Source: Chlamydiota bacterium (GTDB lineage Bacteria > Chlamydiota > Chlamydiia > Chlamydiales > Rhabdochlamydiaceae). From it: a DNA stretch of 37,073 nt. The notes under the pieces were generated by a model that saw nothing but the letters and a program-made list of their open reading frames with translations, did not search any database and was not told where the DNA came from. The stretch covers positions 122,978 through 160,050 of the forward strand of contig JABDCS010000001.1 in NCBI GenBank assembly GCA_013288005.1, read 5' to 3'. Position numbers and translations under genes: made by a program. This document shows positions 1 through 9,055 of this stretch, in pieces (the stretch's first letter is position 1; each line of letters begins with the position of its first letter).

Positions 1-483
1 GCAGAAGCTGGGCCTTTGAAAAGGCAAGCGGGTTTCATGCGCCATGCATTTACCCAATTTGTCGATCGCTTTGTTGGAGGCCCTTACTCCATGTACATTC
101 CTGCATCTGCAAGCTGCCCTAGTGATACTTATTTAATTTATGGCGAAATCGAATGGACAGATAGTGCGGGGAAAACCCATGTAACGCGTGGCCAGTTTTC
201 CTATGGTATTGACAAAGAGGGCACTTGTTTTCACCGCTATTTAACCCGAAAAACCTCGGATGAAGTTACTGAGGAATTTTTGCAACAAAGAAGTCAGGTC
301 GACTATCCTTCTTTAACAAAAAGTCATGGTTTATACTTAGCTAAAGCTAAAGATTTAAGCGAGATAAGAATAACTGCACCTGAGAGAGATATTTCTTATC
401 AAGTAGGGCCCCTTGATACTATTTCATTTAGGGATGAAGAGAATAACTGCACAATTACTCTTTTCAAACTAGAAAGAGATTAA
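1..483 (+). CDS. Hypothetical protein, 5'-truncated by the window edge
   Basis: The reading frame is open from base 1 (Ala-Glu-Ala-Gly-Pro) and ends at the TAA at 481-483, so the true start probably lies upstream. A TTG at 16 exists but has no ribosome binding site that I can see. About 160 residues are visible. They look like a soluble mixed alpha/beta or beta-rich C-terminal domain, with alternating hydrophobic strands and no obvious membrane segment or catalytic motif. I recognise no family. The gene is followed by a 324-bp AT-rich gap that separates it from the glycosyltransferase gene downstream. Confidence 0.6.
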   Translation, partial: AEAGPLKRQAGFMRHAFTQFVDRFVGGPYSMYIPASASCPSDTYLIYGEIEWTDSAGKTHVTRGQFSYGIDKEGTCFHRYLTRKTSDEVTEEFLQQRSQVDYPSLTKSHGLYLAKAKDLSEIRITAPERDISYQVGPLDTISFRDEENNCTITLFKLERD

Positions 484-807
484 CCTTAAATAAGGAATAG
501 GAATCGGAAAAGAATTAGACATTCCTTACCGATTCGATCTTTTCTTCTGATATTGATTTTAACAAATCTATCTGCTTGTAAATTATTACTATCTTTTATC
601 TTTAGTCATCATCTTGCCTATCACGTATACAGCTTGTTACCTTGCGATAAACATTCTTTAAAAAACAGCGAATGTGCCTAAAGACTGATAAACTATTGCT
701 GCTATTAAATGAATTAAAATTGGTTTCAATCGATGCAAAATTAATTCGTGCAAATATTTTTCAAAAAAGATACAGGATAAATAAAGACATTATTGCTTGG
801 GAACTGG
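484..807. other. Intergenic gap with a weak hairpin
   Basis: This AT-rich gap shows no convincing gene. A 7-bp inverted repeat (501-507 with 529-535, GAATCGG/CCGATTC) is followed by a T-rich stretch. It could be a weak terminator for the gene that ends at 483, but the loop of about 21 nt makes this uncertain. The rest presumably holds the promoter of the downstream glycosyltransferase gene; I could not pick a clear promoter by eye. Confidence 0.3.
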
Positions 808-2055
808 ATGAAGGATCAGCCTAATAAAAAACCTCGCATTCTGGTTTTGATGTGTGAAGGAGGCGGTGGACACAAATCCGCTAGCGTTTCTCTTCAAGAA
901 ATCTTGAGCCCTAATTATGAAATCGATGTTATTAATGTTATTTCCACTGTCCTTCCTCCAATCGACCCTCTACGCATTTGCACATTCGGAAAACGCTACG
1001 CCGAAGATCTCTATAATTTCTGCATGCAAAAAGACCTTTATCGTTTTCTTAATTATTTTGTGCGCATTGGTAATCGCTACATGCTGTTTCAAAAAAAGAA
1101 AATCGCAAAACTTTTTGAAAAATACTTAATCTCTCAACCTCAACTGCCCGATCTGATTATCTCTACAGTTCCCTTTATCAATCATGGGCTTGTATTGGCT
1201 ACCCACAAGCTCAACATTCCCTATCTTCTCCTTCCAACCGACTTAGATACGGCTACTTTTTTGCGGGGTTTTGATCGCATGGACCGGGAGGTACTCAAAC
1301 GATTTAAAATGGCGATGGCGTATGAGCGACCAGAAATGATTTTACAAGTCTTCAAGCATAGTGTTCTGGAACCTACCGATCTCGCTTTTCCCGGGTTTCC
1401 TGTGCACCCTGCTTGTCAAAAGACCTATACCCCAGAAGAGATAGAGCGGTTAAAGAGTCATTTCGGACTCGCATCAGGCAAAAAAATCGTTACTCTCGTT
1501 ATGGGAGCTGCGGGGAGTGGAACGATTTTTCACCACACCCAAATTATTGCCCAGCTTTCGTCTAAGACTTGCGGACCTATAGAAGTGAATATATGTGTCG
1601 GTCGCAATCGCAAAATACAATCGAAAATTATCAATTGGCTCCATCGAGAAGGGGGGTGGCTTGTACAAAAAAATGAGGAAAGAACGAGCATTCTCATGCC
1701 CAAGGGAACTCTTTTACACATACGCAACTTTACGGAAGAGCTTACCCTCATTATGGCCTGCTCGGACCTGATCATTTCGAAAACAGGGTCTTGTTCGGTT
1801 AATGAAGCGATCTATTTAAGAAAAAAAATTCTTCTAGATAATACACTTCTTTCCACTGCTCGTTATTTATGGTGGGAAAAGTTCAATGTGCCTTTTGTTA
1901 AGAGGCATGGATTAGGCGCAGCTTTTACCCAGAGTGAAGAGCTGCATTCTCTTATTCCCTTTATGCTCAATCACATATGCATGCCAGCTCAGGCACTTAA
2001 ACTTCCTGATTTCCATACAAATATACAGAATCTTGTTTCCTCATTGATAAAATAA
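808..2055 (+). CDS. MGDG-synthase/MurG-like glycosyltransferase (GT28-type)
   Basis: This predicted GT-B glycosyltransferase has about 415 residues. The N-terminus carries a hydrophobic strand followed by a glycine-rich loop with His (CEGGGGHKSA), as in the monogalactosyldiacylglycerol-synthase N-terminal domain. The second half has a Gly-rich donor-site start (MGAAGSGT) and a segment reading DLIISKTGSCSVNEAI, which resembles the nucleotide-sugar binding region of MurG and diacylglycerol glucosyltransferases. By family analogy it would transfer a sugar from a nucleotide donor to a lipid acceptor at the inner membrane; donor and acceptor cannot be read from sequence. I chose the ATG at 808 because it directly precedes the conserved domain. 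A TTG at 793 would add five residues and has no good Shine-Dalgarno. It stands alone on the plus strand. Confidence 0.75.
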   Translation: MKDQPNKKPRILVLMCEGGGGHKSASVSLQEILSPNYEIDVINVISTVLPPIDPLRICTFGKRYAEDLYNFCMQKDLYRFLNYFVRIGNRYMLFQKKKIAKLFEKYLISQPQLPDLIISTVPFINHGLVLATHKLNIPYLLLPTDLDTATFLRGFDRMDREVLKRFKMAMAYERPEMILQVFKHSVLEPTDLAFPGFPVHPACQKTYTPEEIERLKSHFGLASGKKIVTLVMGAAGSGTIFHHTQIIAQLSSKTCGPIEVNICVGRNRKIQSKIINWLHREGGWLVQKNEERTSILMPKGTLLHIRNFTEELTLIMACSDLIISKTGSCSVNEAIYLRKKILLDNTLLSTARYLWWEKFNVPFVKRHGLGAAFTQSEELHSLIPFMLNHICMPAQALKLPDFHTNIQNLVSSLIK

Positions 2056-2135
2056 TTATTAGTTAATAAGAATATCTGATATAATTAATAACAATTTAAT
2101 AGATATCTTAAAATAATATTATAAATTAGGAAATT

Positions 2136-3605
2136 ATGACGCATACAAGCACGGGATTACCACCAACTTGCCTTTTACCTTCTTCAGCCCCTCCCTTGGT
2201 TCCTGCGCCATTAGAAGCGGCTACTACTACAGCCGGTAGAGCTCCGAGCGCCCTGCCCTCGCTCAAACGGATGAGAAGTCTTTTTCAACCAGATTCAGAA
2301 ATCAGCGCAAAAAGATCCGCTACCCTAAGTTCAAGAGTTTCTTTAGGAGCGGTACCCTTACCTAGCCCGACCCCTTTATCAAGTGCTCCTCGAAGCCTTC
2401 TAGCTCTCTCATTTCCTTCCCCCCCTGCAAGTTCAAGCTCCTCTTCTCCTATATCCTTACTAGCTACCCCTGTGATCACTGGGGCCGCTCCGTTCGTATG
2501 TTCACGACCTACAGCTGCGCCAACCTTGTCGGCTAGCTCAAGCTCTTCGTCTTCCAAAATGGCTACCCCCACCTTCTCGCCTCCTTTTTTACGGCGGACT
2601 GAATTAACCACTCGACTTCTAGGGTCAAGTGATGAAATTCCAGGAGGCGGTGGTATTCAAACACCTCCTCGTTCAGCGGCCATCCCACAATTTTTCTTGG
2701 GAGCAGGCTCCCCTGCTCGAGCTCTTCTGGATTCGCCTGAGACAAGTTTTTCTAGAAGATCATCGGCGGCAAAAGCTCCACCTGAAGCCCCTAAAAAAGC
2801 TATACCTCGAGAGCGTTTATCGGCTTTCCTTTTAAAAATTCTCAATATTCACGAAACCTTAACTCTCACCTATAAAGGAACGGTTTATCGCTTACGCCCC
2901 TTAGGTAAAGAAGGAAATTTTAAGACTGGATTTACAATCGAGGGCGAATTACCTCTTATCCCAGGAATCCCCAATCCATCTCTTATAATTACTACCTACA
3001 GAACTGATCGTATTCGATCCGAATCTACGATTAAGGATTATATTCAAACAGCCGCCACCCATTACCACGAATTGGAAAAGCAAGGTTTTCCTACTGCTAA
3101 GATATTTAATATCGACACGGTGGAGACCGATGGCTTTTTTATTGTTGAAAAAGTCACGGTTTTTGCACCCGAAGAACATTGGGGGAAAACCAGTAAATTA
3201 AAAGAGTTGCCTTCCCGTGAACAACGGTATCTTTTAGAAATTTACGATCTTTTCAAGCAGAGTTTAGCAAGAAAATCTTCAATTCCTAATGATCTTCAAG
3301 GAAATTTGGGATTTAATTGTGAAGGACGACTCGTTCTTTTCGATTTCTGGGAAGATAAGAAGTATGACGAAGAGCATGCTTTTGCGATTATTCTTCGCTC
3401 ACAAATTGAACCTTTTACATGCGAGAACCCTGAAATATATCAATACCTACTCTCTACAATTCTCCATAGTGATTTGCCCAGCGATACTATTCAATTATTT
3501 TACCAGACATGTAACCGAGATCCTCAACAGCGCATGATTACTTACGACGCGGATTTCAATTGCCGTGTTCTAACGCGAGCTACCGATTCGGCAACTGAAA
3601 GTTAA
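2136..3605 (+). CDS. Ser/Pro-rich protein with C-terminal kinase-like domain; candidate effector
   Basis: The product has 489 residues. Residues 1-220 are low complexity, rich in Ser, Pro and Ala, with two poly-Ser runs (about 99-104 and 132-140). Residues 225-475 look globular. There a glycine-containing segment (LGKEGNFKTGF, 257-267) is followed much later by NDLQGNLGF (385-393) and LVLFDFWED (399-407). The Asn390-Asp403 spacing of 13 and the hydrophobic-Asp-Phe motif resemble the catalytic loop and DFG of protein kinase-like folds, but the catalytic Asp spacing and the beta3 Lys are not canonical. It may be a divergent kinase or a pseudokinase. The start has a good AGGA site 4 nt upstream. 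It lacks a signal peptide, as type III effectors do. It converges on the MFS gene, leaving only 10 bp between the stops. Confidence 0.6.
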   Translation: MTHTSTGLPPTCLLPSSAPPLVPAPLEAATTTAGRAPSALPSLKRMRSLFQPDSEISAKRSATLSSRVSLGAVPLPSPTPLSSAPRSLLALSFPSPPASSSSSSPISLLATPVITGAAPFVCSRPTAAPTLSASSSSSSSKMATPTFSPPFLRRTELTTRLLGSSDEIPGGGGIQTPPRSAAIPQFFLGAGSPARALLDSPETSFSRRSSAAKAPPEAPKKAIPRERLSAFLLKILNIHETLTLTYKGTVYRLRPLGKEGNFKTGFTIEGELPLIPGIPNPSLIITTYRTDRIRSESTIKDYIQTAATHYHELEKQGFPTAKIFNIDTVETDGFFIVEKVTVFAPEEHWGKTSKLKELPSREQRYLLEIYDLFKQSLARKSSIPNDLQGNLGFNCEGRLVLFDFWEDKKYDEEHAFAIILRSQIEPFTCENPEIYQYLLSTILHSDLPSDTIQLFYQTCNRDPQQRMITYDADFNCRVLTRATDSATES

Positions 3606-3615
3606 TTACCAATGA

Positions 3616-4872
3616 CTACTCCTCAAGCTTGGATATTTTCAACTTGAGGCGTGGTGCTTTCTTTTGCATGAGCATAAAATAGGTGCTGTACAGGCAAAAG
3701 ACCATACCTAAGCCTAAAACAAACAGAGGGCCTAGGAATGCGCACAATAAGCTTCCAAGAAAGGGAAAGATCATTCCCCGCAAACCCACCATTACCACAT
3801 TAACGCCGCTATAAAGAGAGCTATCTTCTTTACCCGAAAAAAACGGCCCCGAAAGATGCCATACCAAATGGCTACCTCCTTGGGCAATTCCATAAATGAC
3901 ATAGGCGATGTAGAGCCAAGCGATCCCGGTTGTCGCTAGCAATAGGCAGGCGGCAAATAAGGCAAATAATAAAATCACCCATCCTGCTAAGGGAGTGAGC
4001 CGATATTGGCCCATAGCTCTTCCCCAAGCCGAAGAAGAAATGACAACCCCCAGACCCATACACAGTGAACGGGCGGAGCTAAATTCGGTATGCGAGAGTT
4101 CCAGGTATTCCACAAAAAATACAGGAAGGACAGTGGAGACCAGCATAATACCTGCACCGCCTATCATAAAGCCCCAGTGAAAATGGGCAAAATCGGGCTT
4201 ACTACGCATCAGCTTCCAGCTCTCTTTCCAGGGATGGACGAGCTCTTCGAGAAAGGTCAACGTTGAAGGAGCGCGCTCTTGTAACTCTTCTTTTTCACGT
4301 CGTAGTGGAACACGGTATTGTAAAATCACACCTAGCAATCCTGCTGCGGCTCCGATTAAAAATAAGATCTGCCATAAGTGAGAATCGATATCAAGCAAGA
4401 GGCCCACGCCCAGGCCGATAAAAACACCTTCTGCATATCCCAACATGTAACTTAACGAAAAGAGTCGCTCGCGCGCTTCTTTCGTGAGGTTGCGCTTTAA
4501 AATCTCCATCCAGGGAGGTATGCTAGCACGCGAAAAAAGCATATAGATAGCGGCCGCAAAGATAAGATAGCCCGGCGTGCTGATGGAAAAGATAAAAAGA
4601 AAAGGCAATCGAGCTAAAATACCGGCCACGAGCAAACTGAATCGTGGATTCAATCCCTTCCTGGTTTGGTAGGCATTCCAGTAAAATGACAAAAGCGACA
4701 CACTAGGACGAAGCGCAACCACAAGGGAAATTTGCCAAGCGGAAGCTCCTAGGTCTTTAAATAGAATGAAGGGCAGTATGGTGAGCAAGATAGTAAAGGG
4801 CTCATTGAGGAGGCTTGTCCACAATAAGGCCCATCGCGTTAGGCGATATCTGTAATTAACTCCTGCAACCAC
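3616..4872 (-). CDS. MFS-type transporter
   Basis: This integral membrane protein of 418 residues has about twelve hydrophobic segments, arranged in two halves around a charged central loop (near residues 190-215, rich in Arg/Glu). That is the layout of the major facilitator superfamily. The substrate is not readable from the sequence. The start is a GTG at 4872, with AGG about 6 nt upstream. The gene lies 15 bp downstream of prfC on the same strand, so the two are probably co-transcribed. Its 3' end faces the kinase-like effector candidate. Confidence 0.8.
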   Translation of the reverse strand: MVAGVNYRYRLTRWALLWTSLLNEPFTILLTILPFILFKDLGASAWQISLVVALRPSVSLLSFYWNAYQTRKGLNPRFSLLVAGILARLPFLFIFSISTPGYLIFAAAIYMLFSRASIPPWMEILKRNLTKEARERLFSLSYMLGYAEGVFIGLGVGLLLDIDSHLWQILFLIGAAAGLLGVILQYRVPLRREKEELQERAPSTLTFLEELVHPWKESWKLMRSKPDFAHFHWGFMIGGAGIMLVSTVLPVFFVEYLELSHTEFSSARSLCMGLGVVISSSAWGRAMGQYRLTPLAGWVILLFALFAACLLLATTGIAWLYIAYVIYGIAQGGSHLVWHLSGPFFSGKEDSSLYSGVNVVMVGLRGMIFPFLGSLLCAFLGPLFVLGLGMVFCLYSTYFMLMQKKAPRLKLKISKLEE

Positions 4873-4887
4873 CCTTTACCTACCCTT

Positions 4888-6477
4888 TTAAGCAATCATA
4901 TCGACAAGCTGATGCTGAGGATTCTGCTTTTCTGTATACTCTCTATCCCAGATATCTGGGAAAAGCACAATAGGCCTCCGCATCCGGTCCTCCGCTAAAA
5001 GAGAACCTGTTGTTTTCTGAAATGTTTCTATGCTTCCTTGCAACCATGCACTGCATTTATAGGGGAGTGGGGTGAGGAGTGTTTCTACACCATACTCATC
5101 TCGTAAACGATATTGCATGACTTCAAATTGCAACTGTCCGACTACCGCAAAAATTACGCCCGTTCCCTCTCCTTTTGGATAGAGAAGTTGAACAGCTCCT
5201 TCATCTGCAAGATGCTGGACCCCTTTATCAAAGGACTTGCGCTTGCCAATATCTTTTGGTTGCAGGCGTGCAAAAATTTCTGGCTGAAATTGGGGAAGAG
5301 GCTTGTAGTCGAAACCACCCGATAAAGAAATGGTATCGCCTATCGTAAAAACTCCCGGATTAATCACACCGAGGATATCACCGGCATAGGCCTCATCGAC
5401 TGTCGTTCTTTCACCAGCTACCATTCCATGAGGACGGGAAAGACGGACTTCGCGCTGTAACCGATGATGACGAACGACCATGTCTTTCTCAAACTTCCCT
5501 GAACATATGCGAATAAAGGCCATGCTGTCACGATGTCGACGGTCCATGTTCGCCTGGAGTTTAAAGACATACCCGCTAAAAGGAGTTTTTATAGGATCCA
5601 CAGCAATCTCTTCTTTTTTTTGCCAGGTATCTGCAGGATAAGCACGAGGCATAGGAGCCAGCTCAATGAAGGCATCAAAAAAGGGCTCGACACCGAAATT
5701 GGTCAAAGCAGATGCAAAAAAGACAGGTGTCACATTGCCTTGCAAAAAAGTCTCTCGTGAAAAAGGGTTTCCTGCAGCACCCAGGAGTTCAAGGTCGTCT
5801 GTAAGCTGTTCGATGTCGTTTTGTTGTAAAGTCCCTCGCCAAACCGGATCATTCAATTCATAAGCATGCACCTCGGCTTTTAAGGCCCCTCCAGTTGCTT
5901 GCTTAGAAAAGCGCAGGACTTTCTGTTGTCGTACGTCATACACCCCGCAAAAGCCGCTGCCTGTTCCGATAGGCCAATTTAAAGGGCTAGCCTGAATACC
6001 TAGGACTTTTTCTACTTCATCCATAAGATCAAGAGGCATACGAGCAGGCATATCCATCTTATTGATCAAAGTTAATACAGGTATTTTACGCAATCTACAG
6101 GCTTCAAAGAGTTTTCGCGTCTGTTTTTCTACCCCTTTAGCTGCGTCAATCACCATGATCGCACAGTCGGCTGCTGTCAATGTGCGATAAGTATCTACAG
6201 AAAAGTCAGCGTGGCCTGGGGTATCGAGGACATTGACGATAGCCCCTTTGTAAGGAAATTGCATAGCTGAAGCCGTAATCGAAATACCCCGCTCTTGTTC
6301 CATGGACATCCAGTCAGAAACCGCAGATTTTCGACCTTTGCGGGCGCGAACGACTCCCGCCGTATGCAATAGACCGGAATATAATAATAGTTTTTCAGTT
6401 AGAGTTGTTTTACCGGCATCAGGGTGGCTAATAATAGCAAAAGTTCTTCGCCTTTCGATTTCTTGTGCGCTTGTCAT
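4888..6477 (-). CDS. prfC: Peptide chain release factor 3 (RF3)
   Basis: RF3 is the translational GTPase that removes RF1/RF2 from the ribosome after peptide release. The sequence shows the P-loop (SHPDAGKTT), the G3 DTPGHADF and the G4 NKMD, then the RF3-type central and C-terminal domains. With the ATG at 6477 the product is 529 residues, the usual RF3 length; the longer frame, opening at 6543, would add 22 residues of unrelated sequence. The gene is divergent from the lysozyme-like gene at 6564 and is followed closely by the MFS gene. Confidence 0.95.
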   Translation of the reverse strand: MTSAQEIERRRTFAIISHPDAGKTTLTEKLLLYSGLLHTAGVVRARKGRKSAVSDWMSMEQERGISITASAMQFPYKGAIVNVLDTPGHADFSVDTYRTLTAADCAIMVIDAAKGVEKQTRKLFEACRLRKIPVLTLINKMDMPARMPLDLMDEVEKVLGIQASPLNWPIGTGSGFCGVYDVRQQKVLRFSKQATGGALKAEVHAYELNDPVWRGTLQQNDIEQLTDDLELLGAAGNPFSRETFLQGNVTPVFFASALTNFGVEPFFDAFIELAPMPRAYPADTWQKKEEIAVDPIKTPFSGYVFKLQANMDRRHRDSMAFIRICSGKFEKDMVVRHHRLQREVRLSRPHGMVAGERTTVDEAYAGDILGVINPGVFTIGDTISLSGGFDYKPLPQFQPEIFARLQPKDIGKRKSFDKGVQHLADEGAVQLLYPKGEGTGVIFAVVGQLQFEVMQYRLRDEYGVETLLTPLPYKCSAWLQGSIETFQKTTGSLLAEDRMRRPIVLFPDIWDREYTEKQNPQHQLVDMIA

Positions 6478-6563
6478 ATATACTTCGATAAAAATTAGTT
6501 TGCTTCTATGATAAATGTAGCAGAGATTTTTGTCCCTCAGCATAGAAAACTAAGGAAAGACTA

Positions 6564-7463
6564 ATGCCTAAACATATTTTTTTGTTCTTTAGAAAAAACG
6601 CTGTTTTGTCTTCTTATACCACTCCTATTAAGAGCCTCTTAGAGGATTTATTCTCTTTAACAACTAATAAGGGATTGGTCAGTGCAAAGAAAAAAATCTA
6701 TTCATTACTGATAGGTATTTTATTTTTTCTTATATGTAGTCCACTGGGTGCTCATAATATTTCTGAAGATGCTGCTTTAGAAATGGCGCAAAAAATTTGG
6801 TATAACGAATGTCGAGGTACGATCAAGGGTCTAACTTCCTGGAATGACGGAGAAGACTTCGCTTCGATGGGTATTGGTCATTTTATCTGGTATCCTGAGG
6901 GCCGTATGGGCGTATTCGAAGAAACATTTCCTCATCTTCTAACGTTTTTGGAAAGCAGAGGAAAAATATTACCTCCCCCTTTACAAAAGAACCGTAAATG
7001 CCCCTGGTATACAAAGAAAGATTTTGAGAAAGATTTTGATGAATCTTCACTCCGAAAAATTCGAAGATTTCTTTATGAAACAAGGTCTGATCAAGCCCTT
7101 TTTATGGTAAAGCGGTTAGAAGAGTCCTTGCCTAAACTCCTAGCGTGTGCACCGAAGGAAAAAGAGCACATTGAAACCCTATTTCAAAGCTTACTGGCCA
7201 ATACAAAAGGCACCTTTATTCTTCTTGATTACATCAATTTTAAGGGTTATGGAACCTCACCAAACGAACGTTATCAAGAGCAAGGTTGGGGACTCCTCCA
7301 AGTTTTGCTCGCTATGCCACCCAAAACAGAAAAACCGTGTGAGGATTTTGTAGCTGCGGCCAAAAAAGTTCTCACTAGAAGAGTGAAAAACTCCTTACCC
7401 GAGCGACGTGAAGACCGTTGGCTGGAAGGGTGGCACAAACGTCTAGAACGCTATCTTGATTGA
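6564..7463 (+). CDS. Membrane-anchored protein with lysozyme-like motif
   Basis: The product has 299 residues. An AAGGA site 7 nt upstream supports the ATG at 6564. That leaves about 44 residues, then a hydrophobic segment (about 45-62), then a large extracytoplasmic domain. The domain starts with KIWYNECRG (78-85), LTSWNDGEDF (90-99) and MGIGHFIWYP (102-111). A Glu shortly before a GIGH/W motif recalls lysozyme-type glycosidases, and I remember similar WNxGExFxSxGIGHFIW proteins as uncharacterised proteins in other Gram-negatives. Peptidoglycan hydrolysis is therefore only a suggestion. The long N-terminus before the hydrophobic segment could mean a signal anchor rather than a cleaved signal peptide. 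It is divergent from prfC and stands alone. Confidence 0.65.
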   Translation: MPKHIFLFFRKNAVLSSYTTPIKSLLEDLFSLTTNKGLVSAKKKIYSLLIGILFFLICSPLGAHNISEDAALEMAQKIWYNECRGTIKGLTSWNDGEDFASMGIGHFIWYPEGRMGVFEETFPHLLTFLESRGKILPPPLQKNRKCPWYTKKDFEKDFDESSLRKIRRFLYETRSDQALFMVKRLEESLPKLLACAPKEKEHIETLFQSLLANTKGTFILLDYINFKGYGTSPNERYQEQGWGLLQVLLAMPPKTEKPCEDFVAAAKKVLTRRVKNSLPERREDRWLEGWHKRLERYLD

Positions 7464-7779
7464 CTATAGCCCTCCCTGCTCTTTCCTCTTAATAACAGGA
7501 TAGGCCCAAGGTAATTCCTCCCTCTCTGGGCAATTCATGCGGCAGAATAGCGTTAAATTTTGGAAAAATGGAGTAATTATCGATTATTTAGCTGTAATTT
7601 ACAGATTATTTTAGCAGAAAAAAATAATTAAAATAATTTATTCTCCTATGAAATAACCTTATTTTATCAGCAAATTCAAATGAATTGTTTCATTTAAAAA
7701 ATTATGTTGTCACACTCGGCCCATCAGAGATCTATTTAGCCTCTTTGGGCCGAAAGAATCTGATTAACTCAAGGACAAC
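7464..7779. other. AT-rich intergenic region with short palindromes
   Basis: No gene is visible here. The region holds a short perfect inverted repeat, CTGTAA-T-TTACAG (7592-7604), which has the shape of an operator. It also holds a stronger 8-bp inverted repeat near the start of the YVTN gene, listed separately. The middle is very AT-rich and probably contains the promoter of the gene at 7780. Confidence 0.35.
7716..7753 (+). promoter_or_regulatory. Leader hairpin upstream of the YVTN gene
   Basis: TCGGCCCA (7716-7723) and TGGGCCGA (7746-7753) form a perfect 8-bp GC-rich stem with a 22-nt loop. It ends 26 nt before the ATG at 7780 and just upstream of the AAGGA ribosome binding site. There is no T-tract after it, so it is not a standard terminator. 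It may stabilise the mRNA or bind a regulator; its role is inferred. Confidence 0.4.
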
Positions 7780-8991
7780 ATGAAATATATATCTGCTTTA
7801 TCGCTCTTATTTTCTGCTAGTACAGTTTTTGGGGTCCTACCCCATGCTTACGTTACTGATCAACTCGATGGTTCAGTGCGTGTAATTCGTGTAGCTAGTA
7901 ATACTGTCCAAACAATCTCTGGGTTCCATAATCCACGAGTTATAAAAGTGACTGCCGATGGAACACTCGCTTATGTAGGGTCTGACGAAAATACTATTCG
8001 TATCATCGACACTATTACGAATACACTAATGCCTCACATTATCAATGTTAATCATCCCGTTTCGCTTGCGATTACTCCCAAAACAATGTACGTAGCAAGT
8101 TCGGATAATACTGTAACTGTAATCAATACCCTCGATTACTCCACACAAGCTGTCATCACAGGGTTTGATCATCCTGCAGACATTAAAGTTAGGCCAGATG
8201 GTCAATTTGTTTATGTTACCAATACAGCTGCTGGCACGATCAGTGTAATTGATCCCTCTACTAATGCTATAGTAGGGACGATTACAGGTTTTAAGAAACC
8301 GGTCGGGATGACCTTTACTGTAGGTGGTGAATATGCCTATGTTACAGACCCTAGCCACAATGAAATGTATGTAGTTAGACTTACAGACAATTCCATAGTC
8401 GAGACGGTTTTAGGTCTTACAACACCCAGTTATATTGCAGTCACTCCAGATGAGAGCTATGCATTTATATCGAATACAGGAAATGATACTGTAAGTGTTA
8501 TGCGTACTTCCGATAATGTGGTTGTCCACACCATACCTATTCCTGATCCTAAAAGCATAGCAATTACTCAAGACGGGCAGTTTTTGTATGTCGGTAGTGG
8601 TTTTGGAGAAGTATTTAAGGTTCGAATTTTAGATTATTCGATTGAAACTGCAATTCCTAACTTCAAGAATCCTTCAAATATTACTCTCACCACCAATAAT
8701 GCCCCAGCTGACACCGTGAATGGATGCCAAGAATTCTCTTCGAGTGATGTTACGAATCACATCACATGGCATGCAGCGGGAGGAACTCCGATAGGTTATA
8801 AAATTTATCGCGATCTGGATTTGACGAAACTCGTTGCTAGCCTTCCTCCGACTACTTTCAGCTATGACGATTCCATGCTAGAAGCTGGACAAACATACAT
8901 CTATTACATGTTAGCAGAATATGCTGATGGATTTTCTACCACAATTGGGAGTGTCGAAATCACTCCTACTCGAATATGTCAAGATCTCTAG
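7780..8991 (+). CDS. Secreted YVTN-type beta-propeller protein
   Basis: The product has 403 residues. It begins with a signal peptide (about residues 1-17, ending at VFG). Then follow roughly seven repeats of about 42 residues, each with a Tyr-Val-Thr/Ser start, an Asp/Asn-rich turn and a VxVI(D/N)T-like strand, the hallmark of YVTN/NHL-like propellers. After residue 305 comes a different domain with a Cys, IxWxAxGGTPIGYKIYRD and TYIYYMLAEYADG, which reads like a fibronectin-III fold. It is probably a surface or periplasmic adhesion or scaffold protein; the ligand is unknown. The start has AAGGA 4 nt upstream. A strong terminator follows at 9002. Confidence 0.8.
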   Translation: MKYISALSLLFSASTVFGVLPHAYVTDQLDGSVRVIRVASNTVQTISGFHNPRVIKVTADGTLAYVGSDENTIRIIDTITNTLMPHIINVNHPVSLAITPKTMYVASSDNTVTVINTLDYSTQAVITGFDHPADIKVRPDGQFVYVTNTAAGTISVIDPSTNAIVGTITGFKKPVGMTFTVGGEYAYVTDPSHNEMYVVRLTDNSIVETVLGLTTPSYIAVTPDESYAFISNTGNDTVSVMRTSDNVVVHTIPIPDPKSIAITQDGQFLYVGSGFGEVFKVRILDYSIETAIPNFKNPSNITLTTNNAPADTVNGCQEFSSSDVTNHITWHAAGGTPIGYKIYRDLDLTKLVASLPPTTFSYDDSMLEAGQTYIYYMLAEYADGFSTTIGSVEITPTRICQDL

Positions 8992-9001
8992 ACTAAAGTC
9001 T

Positions 9002-9027
9002 AAGGGGGACAATGTCCCCCTTTTCTT
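9002..9027 (+). terminator. Intrinsic terminator after the YVTN gene
   Basis: AAGGGGGACA (9002-9011) is complementary to TGTCCCCCTT (9013-9022) and the stem runs into TTTTCTT. This is a typical rho-independent terminator placed 10 nt after the stop at 8991. The stem is symmetrical, so it may also act on the minus-strand gene that ends at 9056. Confidence 0.8.
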
Positions 9028-9055
9028 CGTGCACTCGCAAAGACTCTGTAGATAT

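Noticed and set aside
917..1129. Short open frame inside the MGDG-synthase-like gene
   Set aside because: It is a shadow in another frame of a gene with clear family motifs and has no ribosome binding site.
2285..2611. 108-codon minus-strand frame opposite the Ser/Pro-rich region
   Set aside because: Low-complexity Ser codons read as Glu/Gly/Leu-rich on the other strand; no start signal and no independent motif.
8026..8358. 110-codon minus-strand frame opposite the YVTN gene
   Set aside because: It is produced by the repeated propeller codons on the plus strand; no ribosome binding site and no recognisable protein.
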